Positions 1 through 10,148 of a stretch of 64,000 bases of DNA are shown here, one piece after another. Source of the DNA: Cavenderia fasciculata. Taxonomy: Eukaryota; Evosea; Eumycetozoa; Acytosteliales; Cavenderiaceae. The translations under genes were made by a program, and so were the position numbers. Location: contig NW_004457735.1 in NCBI RefSeq assembly GCF_000203815.1, positions 2,170,001 through 2,234,000 of the forward strand. The letters are read 5' to 3'. Numbering within the stretch: position 1 is the first letter of the stretch; each line of letters starts with the position of its first letter. The notes beneath the pieces were generated by a model. That model did not search any database. It had not been told where the DNA came from and worked only from the letters and a program-made list of their open reading frames with translations.

Positions 1-72
1 TGTGATGATTGATTAGATATATATGACGTATTTTTTTATGGTTGATTTGGGTTGTTGAATATGCGTGTTGAA

Positions 73-1940
73 TTATTTATCAATTGATTTCTTGTCAAGT
101 TTGTTATTGTTTTGGTTGAGTTGATCGAAATAGGCAATTGGACTTGATAAAAAGCTACCAGCATCACTTGGACAGACATAGAGATGTGCTCCTTGGAGTG
201 CCTTGGCTTTGATCTTGGCCATTTCAAGTTCGAGAAGACATGGGAACTTGGTGTACAACTCACCAAGCATTTCTTGAGCCTTTCTTTGGGCATCGGCAGC
301 GATGAGGAGTGCATCGGCATCTCTTTGTGAAGAAAGGAGTTTAGCTTGAGCTTCAGAGACAATAGCTTGATTTCTTTGAGTAAGAGCAATGTTATCAGTC
401 TCGGCCTTGAGCTTGGCTTCAGTGGTCTTGATATCATATTCCTTGACAAGGGTGGCTTGTTTGGTGGTATACTCGGCAGAGGTGATTGATTGACCTGCCA
501 ACTTTTTGGCAATGTCAGCATCGATAACCTTGATGGTTTCAATTTGGAGACGACATAATTCAATACCATATTCGAGGAGATCGTTGGCAAGGTTACCCTT
601 TACACGATCTTGAATGGTTTGGATGGCTTCTTCGTGGCTGTTTTCGGTTTTCTTTGAGGGCTTTGTATTGTGGAAGTACATGACCTCTTGAAGGGTGGAC
701 AATTGGATAGCTTTACCCATATCGGCAAACGATACATTTTCAATATGGTTAATGATACCTTCCTTACCGAGCTTGGTGATGGCGAGTTCTGGATCAATAA
801 TCTTGAATGCAACAACCAAGACAACACCGACACGGAGTGAGTCACGAGTTTGGAAGATCTTGAGATTGATTTCATCAGAGGTGGCACCCTTGTATTCAGA
901 GGCAGCTTGAGCCTTGGTCTCCTTTGATGGGAAAAGACAAGTTTGAAGAGAGGTTGGGATGAATGCCTCAAACATATGGGTGGCAGAGTTGATGATGATT
1001 GGATGGCTATCCTTTGGTGGTTGGATGATTTGGAGGATACCATTGTTGTAGGTGATAGCTACCTCACCAGTGTGTGGGATAATACGTTTGATGGAACCAT
1101 GTTCGATATAAGAATCGGTAGCATTGTAAAAGAGATTGGTTTTACGGGCGCCCTCCGGAGATACAAGACGGAATTGTGGGTCAACAAAGACATATGGTTC
1201 ACGACGCGACTCGATGATGAATGGTTGAGTTCCAATCCAAACCTTGGCAATCTTACCAGCTGGTACACGTAAGATGTGAATGGTTGAGTGTTGGATGTAT
1301 GGTTCTTGTTGGTTGACAAATCCAATACCCTCGTTAAAGACAAAGGTTGGATCAATGATGACATGTGGACCTTCACCATACATAACTGGTCTGTTCTTAC
1401 TGGTAGCCAAAGCATAATGACCGGCTGGTACTTGAAGGACATATTTACCATGAGCACCAAAGAAGTTATCAGTCTTTTGAACGGAACCGATGAATTTAAT
1501 GGTGGTAGTTGGATCAGCAGTGTAGACGATACCAAAACGAGCACCACGTGGATCAAACAATTCAGCAACTTGATTACGATGACCAAGAGCCCAATATTGA
1601 ACGTCCAAACGAGAAAGGGCACGACCAAGTACTGGAGAGTCTGTGAAAGCAGTACCCTTTACATTCTTGTTGAAACGTTCAAGGATTTGGGTTGATTGTT
1701 GTTCAGCATCGAGGTCATTGAATTCAGAACGGACAACAATACTTCCAACTCTTAATTCTTCCAATTGGCTCATTTCACTGAGATCTTCTTCGGTGTTACT
1801 TCTTGATATCATGGGCTTCAACGTATTGTTTGGTGAAGTATTGTTTGGTGTATTTGAAATCACTTTTTTAAAAAAAAGTGTCAATAGCCATACGCCTCGT
1901 GCATTGACTTGCTGGCCATTGTTATTTGTATTAACATACT
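73..1940 (-). CDS. Vacuolin (SPFH/flotillin-like), copy 1
   Basis: Strong match from memory to Dictyostelium vacuolins A/B, proteins that coat late endocytic (post-lysosomal) vacuoles before exocytosis. The N-terminal two thirds is a vacuolin/SPFH-type region. Residues of about 440-560 are rich in Ala, Gln, Lys and Glu and look like the oligomerising coiled coil. The likely protein is 596 residues. I place a start codon split by an intron: base A at 1940, a GTATGT donor at 1939, an AAG acceptor ending at 1863, then TG at 1862-1861. The first residues would be [11 protein letters not shown]. The other copies have the same arrangement. A fallback start is the in-frame ATG at 1812-1810. The core (about 336-1138) looks identical to copy 3. 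Family certain; exact start probable. Confidence 0.93.
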
Positions 1941-3002
1941 TTTTATCGTCTAGGTCTAGGGGGTTTAGGTTTAGTTGTGATGAATGATAAAGATATATTC
2001 AAAAAGAGATAAACAAACTGAGAGATGAATTGGTAGAAGGGTTAGGGTTGGCAGGCAAGGCAATCGAATAAGAATTAATTATTTGTAAAGTGAAGTGTAG
2101 ATTAATAGATGTATGTAACAGATAGATATTATTATCTGTATAAAAGTTATTTATATTTAGGTGTTGATAATGTTAAACAAAGCAGTTGGTTGTTGTTTGA
2201 TTTGTATCAAATCATCGACCGTTATGAAAAATATATATAATTTCAAATTAATTCGGCTGACTTGAGAAATATCAGCAGCTTGCTTCTGATCTTGACCAAA
2301 AATATTTTTTATATCTGTCAAAATGGCTCGAACGAGCTACTTTCGGACCTGGTGTAGGGGCTGTTCCACAACACAACCCCTTAAACTCAAAGACTGCGAA
2401 ACTTGATTCCCCTTTTAGGTGAGAGGTATGAGGTGTCATATTTGATCAGTAGCCTGGGTAACAATCACCATTATTGTCATCCCCCTTGTTCACCATCCCT
2501 CCCCAAGTTGAGTGGTTTCTCAGTTACACAAGAGCGGGGAAGATCACCCTGTTTTCACACTGATCGGTTGAGTACTCAAAGTATATTTTTGGTTGTTTGT
2601 TTGCATTCCTAACATTTTCTTATGAGATATTTTTCAAAACTTGTTGTTGCTGTCAGAGCAATTCATTGAAGAGTTTGCTTTGAACGAAAGTGGTGTTGGC
2701 AAGAACAGCGAGTGATCAATCTTCGACAAGAACAGCCCCTATATAAAATAAAATTAATTAATTTTTCACACACTACGCCGTTGGTTTTTTTTCCAAACTG
2801 TCGATTGATAAAAATCAGCGGTGCCTGTTTCTGCCAACTTGCAAACAAACATAAAACAGAGCACTTAACCAAAATAACTTTTATTGTTATATCTGTTTAT
2901 CAATCTATTAACAACAAATATTATTATTATTATTAAATACACAATCATTCTTTACTTTATATCATTATCTTTTGAATAGATCAAAACTATCAAATTTTAA
3001 AA
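1941..3002. promoter_or_regulatory. Shared upstream region of divergent vacuolin copies 1 and 2
   Basis: About 1.1 kb of AT-rich DNA separates two divergently transcribed vacuolin genes, so it should hold both promoters. On the copy 1 side, 2117-2157 carries a TATA-like stretch that recurs almost unchanged upstream of copy 3 (7506-7548). On the copy 2 side a TATA-like box (CTATATAAAATAAA, about 2738) precedes T-rich DNA. The middle (2265-2545) is more GC-rich and is listed separately. Open frames here are short and look unconvincing. Confidence 0.6.
2265..2545. promoter_or_regulatory. Conserved upstream block A
   Basis: This non-coding stretch shares ordered blocks with 7655-7916 upstream of copy 3. 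Shared blocks include TTGAGAAATATC, CCTGGTGTAGGG, GTCATATTTG with ATCAG, TTGTTCACCATC, and a longer block from TTGAGTGGTTTCTCAG through TTACACAAGAGCG. The sequence between blocks differs in length and content. Patchy conservation suggests transcription-factor sites or a structured RNA rather than a very recent copy. I recognise no known RNA family in it. Confidence 0.5.
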
Positions 3003-4889
3003 AGTATGTCATTCATATGATGATGATGATCATTAACTTTCAACAACCAACAAAGAAGTAAAAAGAATACAATGTATAGTTATTAACCTTTTTTTTTAAT
3101 TAACCAAGTGATTTCAAATACACCAAACAATACTTCACCAAACAATACTTTGAAGCATATGCCATCAAGTAGCAACACTGAAGAAGATCTCAGTGAGATG
3201 AGTCAATTGGAAGAGTTGAGAGTTGGAAGTATTGTTGTCCGTTCTGAATTCAATGACCTCAATGCTGAAGAACAGTCTATTCAAATCCTTGAACGTTTCA
3301 ACAAGAATGTAAAGCATACTGCTTTCACAGACTCTCCAGTACTTGGTCGTGCTCTTTCTCGTTTGGACGTCCAATATTGGGCTCTTGGTCATCGTAATCA
3401 AGTTGCTGAATTGTTTGATCCACGTGGTGCTCGTTTTGGTATCGTCTACACTGCTGATCCAACCACAACCATCAAGTTTATTGGTTCTGTTCAAAAGACT
3501 GATAACTTCTTTGGTGCTCATGGTAAATATGTCCTCCAAGTACCTGCTGGCCATTATGCCCTTGCCACAAGCAAGAATAGACCAGTTATGTATGGTGAAG
3601 GTCCACATGTCATCATTGATCCAACCTTTGTCTTTAACGAGGGTATTGGATTTGTCAACCAACAAGAACCATACATCCAACATTCAACCATTCACATCTT
3701 ACGTGTACCAGCTGGTAAGATCGCCAAGGTTTGGATTGGAACCCAACCATTCATCATCGAGTCGCGTCGTGAACCATATGTCTTTGTTGACCCACAATTC
3801 CGTCTTGTATCTCCGGAAGGCGCCCGTAAGAATAACCTCTTTTACAATGCTACCGATTCCTTTGTAGAGCATGGTTCCATCAAACGTATTATCCCACACA
3901 CTGGTGAGGTAGCTATCACCTACAACAATGGTATCCTCCAAATCATCCAACCACCAAAGGATAGCCATCCAATCATCATCAACTCTGCCACTCACATGTT
4001 TGAGGCATTCATCCCAACCTCTCTTCAAACTTGTCTCTTCCCATCAAAGGAGACCAAGGCTCAAGCTGCCTCTGAATACAAGAATGCCACCTCTGATGAA
4101 ATCAATCTCAAGATTTTCCAAACTCGTGATTCACTCCGTGTCGGTGTTGTCTTGGTTGTTGCATTCAAGATTATTGATCCAGAACTCGCCATCACCAAGC
4201 TCGGTAAGGAAGGTATCATTAACCATATTGAAAATGTATCTTTTGCCGATATGGGTAAAGCTATCCAATTGTCCACCCTCCAAGAGGTCATGTACTTCCA
4301 CAACACAAAGCCCTCAAAGAACCAAAGCGAAAACTCACGTGATGAAGCCATTCAAACTATTCAAGATCGTGTAAAGGGTAACCTTGCCAACGATCTCCAC
4401 GAGTATGGTATTGAATTATGTCGTCTCCAAATTGAAACCATCAAGGTTATCGATGCTGACATTGCTAAACAATTGGCCGGTCAATCAATCACCTCTGCCG
4501 AATACACCACCAAACAAGCCACCCTTGTCAAGGAATATGATATCAAGACCACTGAAGCCAAGCTCAAGGCCGAAACCGATAACATTGCTCTTACTCAAAG
4601 AAATCAAGCTATTGTCTCTGAAGCTCAAGCCAAACTCCTTTCTTCGCAAAGAGATGCTGATGCACTCCTCATCGCCGCCGATGCCCAAAGAAGAGCTCAA
4701 GAAATGCTTGGTGAACTCTACACCAAGTACCCATGTCTCTTGGAACTCGAAATGGCCAAGATCAAAGCCAAGGCACTCCAAGGAGCACATCTCTATGTTT
4801 GTCCAAGTGATGCTGGTAGCTTTTTATCAAGTCCAATTGCCTATTTCGATCAACTCAATCAAAACAACAACAAACTTGACAAGAAATAA
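3003..4889 (+). CDS. Vacuolin (SPFH/flotillin-like), copy 2
   Basis: Second vacuolin, 593 residues, inverted relative to copies 1 and 3. The sequence is colinear with them throughout, including the [15 protein letters not shown] block near the N-terminus and the C-terminal Ala/Gln/Lys-rich coiled-coil region. It differs by scattered substitutions and by NQSENSRDE in place of KTENSHEE. The start codon appears split: A at 3003, donor GTATGT at 3004, acceptor AAG ending at 3108, then TG at 3109-3110, giving [11 protein letters not shown]. The conserved ATG at 3159 is a fallback start. Its coding region and 3' UTR pair with copy 3 as a long inverted repeat. The product probably co-assembles with the other vacuolins on late endosomal vacuoles; that is inference from the family. 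Confidence 0.93.
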
Positions 4890-5025
4890 GTTATTGATAA
4901 ATAATTCAATAACAACAATTAATTAATTAATTAACAAATTCCCAAACAATCACTATTTTTTATCTATAAAAAATACATCATATAATATAATCCAATCTCA
5001 ATCACAAAAATGTACACTAATACTA
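3082..5025 (+). repeat. Left arm of giant inverted repeat
   Basis: This arm covers the 3' end of the copy 2 intron, its whole coding exon and its 3' UTR. It matches the reverse complement of 5343-7283 with only a few differences per hundred bases by eye. Even the 3' UTR matches, for example AAACAATCACTA and TGTACACTAATA. The outer limit is set at the shared ATTAACC before the T run. Confidence 0.85.
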
Positions 5026-5460
5026 TCCAATTGTTATTTATCGATACTTATCAATTTCTAAGATCTCAAAGATCTCATCCGCTCAACCATAAAATAAAGT
5101 TTAAAATACTCTATCCATACTTTTTAGGGTATTAAAAACAAAAATAACTTGTTTATTAATCAATTAATCTTCCTTAAATGTTATCAAATTCATGAGTAAA
5201 ATAAAAGTAAATTATTATCTGGTAATTAGGTTAACTTTATTATTATATTTCTAGGGTTAGGTTTGTTGTGTGTTAAAAAAAAAGAGTTTGTTCGATTTGA
5301 CAAAAGTTCTTGATAAATAAATAACACATAAGAATGGGATATTATTAGTGTACATTTTGTGGCTGGATTGGGATTGGATTTATATGATGTATTTTTTATC
5401 TAGATAAAAATTAGTGATTGTTTGGGGGAATTGGGGACTGTAGGGGTTGTTTGTGTTGAA
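4890..5460. other. Convergent 3' region between copies 2 and 3
   Basis: No gene is seen here. The outer parts (4890-5025 and 5343-5460) are the 3' UTRs of two convergent vacuolin genes and belong to the inverted-repeat arms. The spacer 5026-5342 (about 317 bases) is AT-rich and shows no obvious pairing or reading frame. Transcription through the spacer from either side would make RNA complementary to the other gene. Confidence 0.7.
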
Positions 5461-7283
5461 TTATTTATCAATTGATTTCTTGTCAAGTTTGTTGTTGTTT
5501 TGATTGAGTTGATCAAAGTAGGCAATTGGACTAGCCAAAAAGTTACCAGCATCACTTGGACAGACATAGAGATGTGCTCCTTGGAGTGCCTTGGCTTTGA
5601 TCTTGGCCATTTCAAGTTCGAGGAGACATGGGAACTTGACATAGAGTTCACCAAGCATTTCTTGAGCTCTTTTTTGGGCATCGGCGGCGATGAGGAGTGC
5701 ATCGGCATCTCTTTGGGCAGAGAGGAGTTTAGCTTGAGCTTCAGAGACAATAGCTTGATTTCTTTGAGTAAGAGCAATGTTATCAGTCTCGGCCTTGAGC
5801 TTGGCTTCAGTGGTCTTGATATCATATTCCTTGACAAGGGTGGCTTGTTTGGTGGTATACTCGGCAGAGGTGATTGATTGACCTGCCAACTTTTTGGCAA
5901 TGTCAGCATCGATAACCTTGATGGTTTCAATTTGGAGACGACATAATTCAATACCATATTCGAGGAGATCGTTGGCAAGGTTACCCTTTACACGATCTTG
6001 AATGGTTTGGATGGCTTCTTCGTGGCTGTTTTCGGTTTTCTTTGAGGGCTTTGTATTGTGGAAGTACATGACCTCTTGAAGGGTGGACAATTGGATAGCT
6101 TTACCCATATCGGCAAACGATACATTTTCAATATGGTTAATGATACCTTCCTTACCGAGCTTGGTGATGGCGAGTTCTGGATCAATAATCTTGAATGCAA
6201 CAACCAAGACAACACCGACACGGAGTGAGTCACGAGTTTGGAAGATCTTGAGATTGATTTCATCAGAGGTGGCACCCTTGTATTCAGAGGCAGCTTGAGC
6301 CTTGGTCTCCTTTGATGGGAAAAGACAAGTTTGAAGAGAGGTTGGGATGAATGCCTCAAACATATGGGTGGCAGAGTTGATGATGATTGGATGGCTATCC
6401 TTTGGTGGTTGGATGATTTGGAGGATACCATTGTTGTAGGTGATAGCTACCTCACCAGTGTGTGGGATAATACGTTTGATGGAACCATGTTCGATATAAG
6501 AATCGGTAGCATTGTAAAAGAGATTGTTTTTACGGGCGCCCTCCGGAGATACAAGACGGAATTGTGGGTCAACAAAGACATATGGTTCCCGTCGCGACTC
6601 GATGATGAATGGTTGAGTTCCAATCCAAACCTTGGCAATCTTACCAGCTGGTACACGTAAAATGTGAATGGTTGAGTGTTGGATGTATGGCTCTTGTTGG
6701 TTGACAAATCCGTTGGTTTCATTGAAGACAAATGTTGGATCAATGATGACATGTGGACCTTCACCATACATAACTGGTCTGTTCTTACTGGTAGCCAAAG
6801 CATAATGACCAGCTGGTACTTGGAGGACATATTTACCATGAGCACCAAAGAAGTTATCAGTCTTTTGAACGGAACCAATGAATTTAATGGTGGTAGTTGG
6901 ATCAGCAGTGTAAACGATACCAAAACGAGCACCACGTGGATCAAACAATTCAGCGACTTGATTACGATGACCAAGAGCCCAATATTGAACGTCCAAACGA
7001 GAAAGAGCACGACCAAGTACTGGAGAGTCGGTAAAAGCAGTACCCTTTACATTCTTGTTGAAACGTTCAAGGATTTGAATAGACTGTTCTTCAGCATTGA
7101 GGTCATTGAATTCAGAACGGACAACAATACTTCCAACTCTCAACTCTTCCAATTGGCTCATTTCACTGAGATCTTCTTCGGTACTACTTGATGGCATATG
7201 CTTCAAAGTATTGTTTGGTGAAGTATTTTTTGGTGTATTTGAAATCACTTGATTAATTATAAAAAAAAAAAAAAAGGTTAATG
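5343..7283 (-). repeat. Right arm of giant inverted repeat
   Basis: Reverse-complement partner of 3082-5025. It covers the 3' UTR, the whole coding exon and the end of the 5' intron of vacuolin copy 3. Arms of about 1.94 kb with a spacer of about 0.3 kb make this a potential cruciform or long hairpin. Confidence 0.85.
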
Positions 7284-7394
7284 AGCCATTCATTCTTATT
7301 CTTTTGTGAATTCAGTCAACCAAAGAGCATCAAAGAGAGAGAGAGAGAGAGAGAGAGAGCTCTATATATTGACTTTAAATAAAGTATACATACT
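5461..7394 (-). CDS. Vacuolin (SPFH/flotillin-like), copy 3
   Basis: Third vacuolin, about 595 residues, in the same direction as copy 1. The start codon again appears split: A at 7394, donor GTATGT at 7393, acceptor AAG ending at 7248, then TG at 7247-7246, giving [11 protein letters not shown]. The ATG at 7197 is a fallback. The intron holds a (GA)n run and a long T run just before the acceptor. Copy 3 differs from copies 1 and 2 at [11 protein letters not shown] (GIGFVNQQ in the others) and near the C-terminus ([15 protein letters not shown]). It matches copy 1 without visible change over about 5724-6526, which points to gene conversion or very recent duplication of that segment. Confidence 0.93.
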
Positions 7395-8491
7395 CTTGTT
7401 TTAGGGATAAAGGATATCTTCTTCTTTCTTGAAAGACAAATAAATTAAATGAATAGAGACAAATAAAGAGATAATGTAATAATTAAATATTAATTATTAA
7501 TATAGGTAACAGATAGATATTATTATATGTATAAAAGTTATTTATATACTATATAATATATATTAAAGTGAGGTGTAGGGAGTTGCTGTTGTGTCAGTTA
7601 TGATGATTTATGCTCAATCGACGGTTGAGCAGAAAAATACAGCTTTATTCAAAAATTTGAGAAATATCTGCTCTTCAGTCAGAAATGCCCACCGAACAAG
7701 TTTCGGAGCGCCTGGTGTAGGGCTGCAAGGCGGTGATAAAAGACTTTGAGGCACTCAAGATGCAAGGATTTGCCTTTATTGGGTGATCTAATCTTTTGTC
7801 TCTGAGCTGTCATATTTGGATCAGCCTGGTAAACACGAATTATAGATGATAGGGTGATCCCCCCTTTGTTCACCATCTTCCCCAATTTGAGTGGTTTCTC
7901 AGTTACACAAGAGCGTGTGATGAGATGTATGAGTGGAGAGGATCGCTTGTTTATCTCTCACATGATGAACACAACATGACTACTTTGAAAAAACTATATT
8001 ACATTGTTGTAAAGGAAAGGAAAGGAATTCTTTCCTTGCATCTTCTCATATCTATTTCATATGATCGTCCATACAGATACTACCTACTACTAACAAACAC
8101 TCATAGTTGCTCTCTCTCTCTCTCCTCTAGTAAAATGTATGATTAGACAGTCTCTATAATAAATAAATAAATAAATTATTACTTTCACAATATTCGGTTT
8201 GTGATCTTTTGTGTGTTGTTGTTTGTGATGGTTTTCAAACCAACTCTTTTCATGAAAAAAAAATTGGAAAGGATAATTTTTTTTTAGAAAGAGTTTGCAC
8301 AAGTTTTATGAGTGAGCCATTCCTCTCATTTTCAATCACAAACAAAAGACTTTATTAGATTAACCCACCGCTTCACTTCTTCTTTCCCTCGACACAGTAG
8401 TAGTACATATACATATACATATATAACATACATAAATAGATAGAAATAGAATAAAAGTAGATAGATATAGATAGAAAAGAGAAAAAGAGAA
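7395..8491. other. Divergent upstream DNA of vacuolin copy 3 and the Rac gene
   Basis: About 1.1 kb with no convincing gene. It contains the TATA-like repeat at 7506-7548 (vacuolin side) and conserved block B. On the Rac side it holds a TC run near 8108-8130 and short ATAC/ATAG repeats in the probable 5' leader (8400-8490). Confidence 0.6.
7655..7916. promoter_or_regulatory. Conserved upstream block B
   Basis: Partner of block A (2265-2545), at a comparable distance upstream of copy 3. It contains a possible hairpin, GGTGATCCCCCCTTTGTTCACC (two arms of five bases, 7853-7874), and the same closing block through TTACACAAGAGCG. An open frame on the minus strand here has no recognisable protein and is not kept. 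Confidence 0.5.
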
Positions 8492-9514
8492 ATGGCAACA
8501 GGAATTAAAAAGACAGTCAAAGTAGTCGTTGTTGGTGATGGTGCTGTTGGAAAGACATCACTATTGATCTTGTACACTACAAAGGCATTCCCAAAGGACT
8601 ATGTACCAACTGTATTTGATAACTTTAATTGTCTTGAGATGTACGATAACAAACCTGTAAATTTAGTACTCTGGGATACTGCTGGTATGTCACAAACAAC
8701 AAACAGAATAACATTGACAATTCAATCTAGATATATACATCTCTTTTTGAAAGGGTGATATATAGAAAGATAGATATGACATGATGACATGTGATCAATC
8801 ATCTCCACTCACTTGACTTACTAACCTCTATATATATATATATCTGTTCAACAATAATAATAATAATAATAATATACGACTACTATAGGTCAAGAGGATT
8901 ACGATAACCTTAGACCATTGTCATACCCACAAACAGATGTATTTTTAATATGTTATTCTACAGTTAAAAGAGATTCATTAGATAATATTAAATATAAGGT
9001 ATGATATATCATATATGATTTGAGATAAGAGGATTAGTAGACTAATACTTTATATATTTATGTATAGTGGCTCAAAGAGATTAATCAAAGTAATGCGGGT
9101 ACACCTATAATATTGGTTGCAACAAAGACCGATCTTCGAGAAGACAAAAAGGTACTTGCTCAATTACAAGAGGCCAAGCAAGAACCCATCTCTCGTGAAG
9201 AAGGTGTTGCACTTGCAAAAGAGATTGGTGCTGTACAATTTTTTGAATGTTCTGCACTCACTGGCAACGGTGTAAACGATATCTTTTCAGCCTCGATCAA
9301 GGCTGCCTTTAACAAGACTCCAGCCACCACCTCATCATCCAAGAAACCATCTTCTTCATCTTCATCAAAGAAATCTTCCTCTTCCTCTTCATCATCATCG
9401 TCATCAACCTCTACAACTTCAACTTCATCTACATCGACTAGCAGCACTCCCAAACCAGTCGAAAAGAAGATGAGTTGGGGATTATTTAGAAAGAAAGATC
9501 CAAAGACTAAATAA
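8492..9514 (+). CDS. Rho/Rac-family small GTPase, no CAAX box
   Basis: Three exons: 8492-8684, 8889-8998 and 9068-9514, giving 249 residues. The P-loop GDGAVGKT is at 15-22. The switch I motif is YVPTVFDNF. The DTAGQE switch II motif is split by intron 1, and the Gln at 66 matches catalytic Gln61 of Rac. TKTDL is the guanine-specificity loop and ECSA the G5 loop. After the G domain comes a Ser/Thr/Lys tail of about 55 residues ending in FRKKDPKTK. No Cys is near the C-terminus, so ordinary prenylation cannot occur; the basic end may bind acidic lipid instead (inference). It belongs to the broad dictyostelid Rac set, controlling actin; I cannot name the orthologue. Confidence 0.93.
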
Positions 9515-10148
9515 TTCAATCAATCTCTAACAATAGCAACATAACTCAACAACAACAACAACAAAACTTTACCTACCCAAGAGAGAAAGAGATATGATAA
9601 TTCGAATTAAATCATTGTATTACAAAATATTTCACAAATTCAAACAAACAAACAAATCAACAATCATCACGACGAAAAACGGTTAATTAATTATCAATTT
9701 ACAACTACAACTACAAACAACAACAACAATAATATTTATTTTACAACATTTGCCCTTATTTAAAACTTTTGGCAATTCAAAACAAAACAACATGTTCATT
9801 ATTCAACCAACCAACAACAACAATAATAATATATTTTTATAAAAAACAAAAAAATACAAAAAACAAAAACATAATAAAAAGTTAAATATATACGTATAAC
9901 ATTATAGATAAAAGATTATTATTAATATTAATATTTAAGAGATTGGAAAACAATCTCCCCAATTTCTTTATATTTTGTGTTAGGTTTTTAATTCTGTGAA
10001 TTTATTTTTATTGCGCTGTGATGATCACACACAAGCACCTGAAACCTTTTTAGATTCATTTTCAAGTTTACAATACCTCCTTTGATAGTAATATAAAATA
10101 TAATATATAATACAAATACAGCTGACTAGTCTGAGAGTAGATAAGATA
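9515..10148. other. Intergenic, Rac 3' end to exportin-7 promoter
   Basis: AT-rich DNA with CAA-rich 3' UTR sequence first (9530-9860) and a quieter promoter side after about 9900. I see no gene, RNA or repeat of note. Confidence 0.5.

Noticed and set aside
600-1043. Long alternative frames inside the three vacuolin genes
   Set aside because: They occur at matching places in every copy because the genes are duplicates; the vacuolin frame is the conserved one.
2403-2612. Short plus-strand frame in conserved block A
   Set aside because: The corresponding sequence in block B is not open in the same frame, so conservation there is not for protein.
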